Assembly (NCBI GenBank): GCA_029938185.1
Contig: JAOZVK010000350.1
Coordinates: forward strand, 1-6,275
Length of the DNA: 6,275 nt
Reading direction: 5' to 3'
From: Bacteroidales bacterium
GTDB taxonomy: Bacteria; Bacteroidota; Bacteroidia; Bacteroidales; JAOZVK01
Shown here: positions 4,877 to 6,275 of the stretch, one piece after another
Layout: every line of letters starts with the position of its first letter
How positions within the stretch are numbered: the stretch's first letter is position 1
The notes under the pieces: model-generated
What the model saw: only the letters and a program-made list of their open reading frames with translations
What the model was told of the DNA's origin: nothing
Databases searched by the model: none
Position numbers and translations under genes: made by a program

Positions 4877-6070
4877 ATGAAAAAAACTTTCCAAAAAATA
4901 TTTAACGAAATAAAAAAATTAAATTCTAAGCTATATAAATCAGATTTTTTGCTAACATGGAATAAATCAAAAAATGATTTAGATAGAGTATTATTAATTG
5001 CCGAAGCTTTAAAACTTCTAAGAGACAATGGTTTATCGGCAAGGTGTTTTGATTCGGGTTTGGCTGTCTCATTGTTTAGAGATAACTCTACAAGAACAAG
5101 ATTTTCGTACGCATCAGCAGCAAATTTACTAGGACTTGAAATTCAGGATTTAGATGAAACAAAATCTCAAATTTCGCATGGTGAAACAATAAGAGAAACT
5201 GCAAATATGATTTCATTTCTTTCCGAGTTTATAGGAATAAGAGATGACATGTATCTGGGCGAAGGAAACAAGTATATGAGAGAGGTAGGCGAATCTTTAG
5301 ACGATGGTTACAAAAACATGGTATTACCACACAGACCAGGAATTATAAATTTACAATGTGATATTGACCATCCAACTCAATCAATGGCAGATTTGCTACA
5401 CCTAAAAAAATATTTTGGCTCGCTTGATTCTTTAAAAGGAAAAAAAGTTGCTATGACTTGGGCGTATTCACCCAGTTACGGAAAACCTTTATCTGTTCCA
5501 CAAGGCATTATTGCATTAATGACCCGATATGGTATGAATGTAGAGCTTGCACATCCCGAAGGTTATGAATTATTGCCTGATGTAGTTAAAGTTGCCAAAA
5601 ATAATGCTAATGAAAGTGGTGGAAGTTTTAATATTGTAAACTCAATGGATACGGCATTTCGTGGAGCAGATATTGTATACCCAAAAAGTTGGGCACCTTA
5701 TGCTGTTATGCAACAAAGAACCGACTTACTAAAAAACAATGATAAACAAGCTTTAGTAGAATTAGAAAAGCAATGTTTAGTCCAAAATTCACAATTTACA
5801 GATTGGGAATGCACCGAAGAAAAAATGCAGCTTACAAAAGATTCAAATGCATTATATATGCATTGTCTTCCTGCCGACATATCCAATGTTTCGTGTGATA
5901 AGGGTGAAGTACAAAAAGAAGTATTCGAAAAATATAGAATAGAAACTTATATACAAGCTGGATACAAACCATATATAATTGCATCAATGATGCTGAACAA
6001 TAGATTTAAAAACCCTGAAGCTTTATTAGATAGAATTGTAGAAAATCAGGTAAAAAGTGTTATGGCTTAA
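4877..6070 (+). CDS. ygeW: Knotted carbamoyltransferase YgeW
   Basis: Full-length 397-aa cytoplasmic protein of the aspartate/ornithine carbamoyltransferase superfamily, very similar throughout to E. coli YgeW (396 aa) as I remember it. The N-terminal carbamoyl-phosphate domain carries FRDNSTRTRFSYASA with the STRTR phosphate-binding motif at 71-75, HGETIRET at 101-108, and HPTQSMADL at 165-173. The second domain carries MTWAYSPSYGKPLSVPQG (193-210), YPKSWAPY (268-275) and HCLPADIS (329-336), the family signature around the second-substrate loop. YgeW belongs to the knotted branch; its natural second substrate is not established, and gene neighbours elsewhere (ygeX, ygeY, hydantoinase or purine-catabolism genes) suggest a catabolic role. 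None of those neighbours is in this window. ATG at 4877 aligns with the known N-terminus; no Shine-Dalgarno motif. All recognised catalytic motifs are intact. Confidence 0.97.
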   Translation: MKKTFQKIFNEIKKLNSKLYKSDFLLTWNKSKNDLDRVLLIAEALKLLRDNGLSARCFDSGLAVSLFRDNSTRTRFSYASAANLLGLEIQDLDETKSQISHGETIRETANMISFLSEFIGIRDDMYLGEGNKYMREVGESLDDGYKNMVLPHRPGIINLQCDIDHPTQSMADLLHLKKYFGSLDSLKGKKVAMTWAYSPSYGKPLSVPQGIIALMTRYGMNVELAHPEGYELLPDVVKVAKNNANESGGSFNIVNSMDTAFRGADIVYPKSWAPYAVMQQRTDLLKNNDKQALVELEKQCLVQNSQFTDWECTEEKMQLTKDSNALYMHCLPADISNVSCDKGEVQKEVFEKYRIETYIQAGYKPYIIASMMLNNRFKNPEALLDRIVENQVKSVMA

Positions 6071-6083
6071 TAGTATTTGCATA

Positions 6084-6098
6084 AAACATGGCATGTTT
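6084..6098 (+). terminator. Weak hairpin downstream of ygeW, possible terminator
   Basis: AAACATG-G-CATGTTT is a perfect 7-bp inverted repeat 14 bp after the stop codon; with a realistic loop it is a 5-bp AT-rich stem. No T-run follows directly; the T-rich run comes about 20 bp later (6119-6127). A terminator role is weakly supported. Confidence 0.3.
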
Positions 6099-6129
6099 CA
6101 TATTTCAAATAAATTTTACTTTTTTTTCA

Positions 6130-6195
6130 GCCACAGTGTGGCAAAAATATGGTAGTAAACATGCTAAACTCATATGCTTAAAGTTCCATAGGAAC
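6130..6195. repeat. Two short inverted repeats in the right-hand tail
   Basis: GCCACA-G-TGTGGC (6130-6142) lies between T-rich and A-rich flanks, the opposite of a terminator. GTTCC-ATA-GGAAC (6183-6195) is a second compact hairpin. Both look like small intergenic repeats. Nothing coding is visible in 6071-6275. Confidence 0.45.
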
Positions 6196-6275
6196 GAGAT
6201 TATGCAATATGTCTAAAATAGTAAGTTCTCAATAGTTAGGAAATTACGAATTGGTTTACACCTAAATATAAGTAT

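Noticed and set aside
5698..5886. 62-codon open frame on the minus strand
   Set aside because: Antisense to the conserved C-terminal part of ygeW, with no independent support.
6130..6142. GCCACA-G-TGTGGC as the ygeW terminator
   Set aside because: The T-rich tract precedes and the A-rich tract follows the hairpin on the plus strand, and on the minus strand the order is equally wrong for termination.

Overview
The window looks like an AT-rich chromosomal segment of a Bacteroidota bacterium. The evidence is a predicted surface protein with a C-terminal type IX secretion (T9SS) sorting domain, a lipoprotein with the Bacteroidota surface-export signature (Cys-Lys-Lys-Asp-Asp), TAnnTTTG-type -7 promoter boxes, and start codons preceded by AT-rich sequence instead of a Shine-Dalgarno motif. 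No species can be named from the sequence alone.

Layout: (1) positions 2-820, plus strand: the C-terminal part of a Wzx/MATE-like polysaccharide flippase whose 5' end lies outside the window. (2) 821-1302: no gene, but densely packed repeats. (3) 1303-2283, minus strand: a secreted T9SS surface protein. (4) 2284-2842: a repeat-rich gap. (5) 2843-3565, minus strand: a DUF4465 lipoprotein. (6) 3566-3900: its long leader, holding a clear cobalamin (B12) riboswitch and a Bacteroidota-type promoter. (7) 3901-4876: about 1 kb without a gene, made largely of interspersed repeats. (8) 4877-6070, plus strand: a full-length knotted carbamoyltransferase YgeW. (9) 6071-6275: a tail with three small inverted repeats.

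The functional core is the minus-strand B12 locus. The riboswitch should repress the DUF4465 lipoprotein when B12 is plentiful. The T9SS surface protein belongs to a family I associate with cobalamin-uptake loci, so both proteins are probably cell-surface parts of B12 or corrinoid capture. No TonB-dependent receptor (BtuB) or BtuCDF gene is in the window. The two genes are separated by 559 bp containing a terminator-like hairpin, repeats and a candidate second promoter, so they may no longer be one operon.

The most unusual content is non-coding. A ~103-107 bp element with GTAAG...CTTAC ends occurs four times (872-978, 2436-2541, 3927-4032, 4215-4317). A 64-bp hairpin element occurs twice with only two differences (992-1055, 4141-4204). 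These sit inside a larger composite repeat whose modules are in a different order at its two loci, as expected if the ~106-bp element inserted independently at two positions. A MITE-like inverted-repeat element (4397-4528) and a perfect 13-bp GC-rich inverted repeat (2593-2620) add to this. I found no CRISPR array, tRNA, rRNA, transposase or recognisable defence system.
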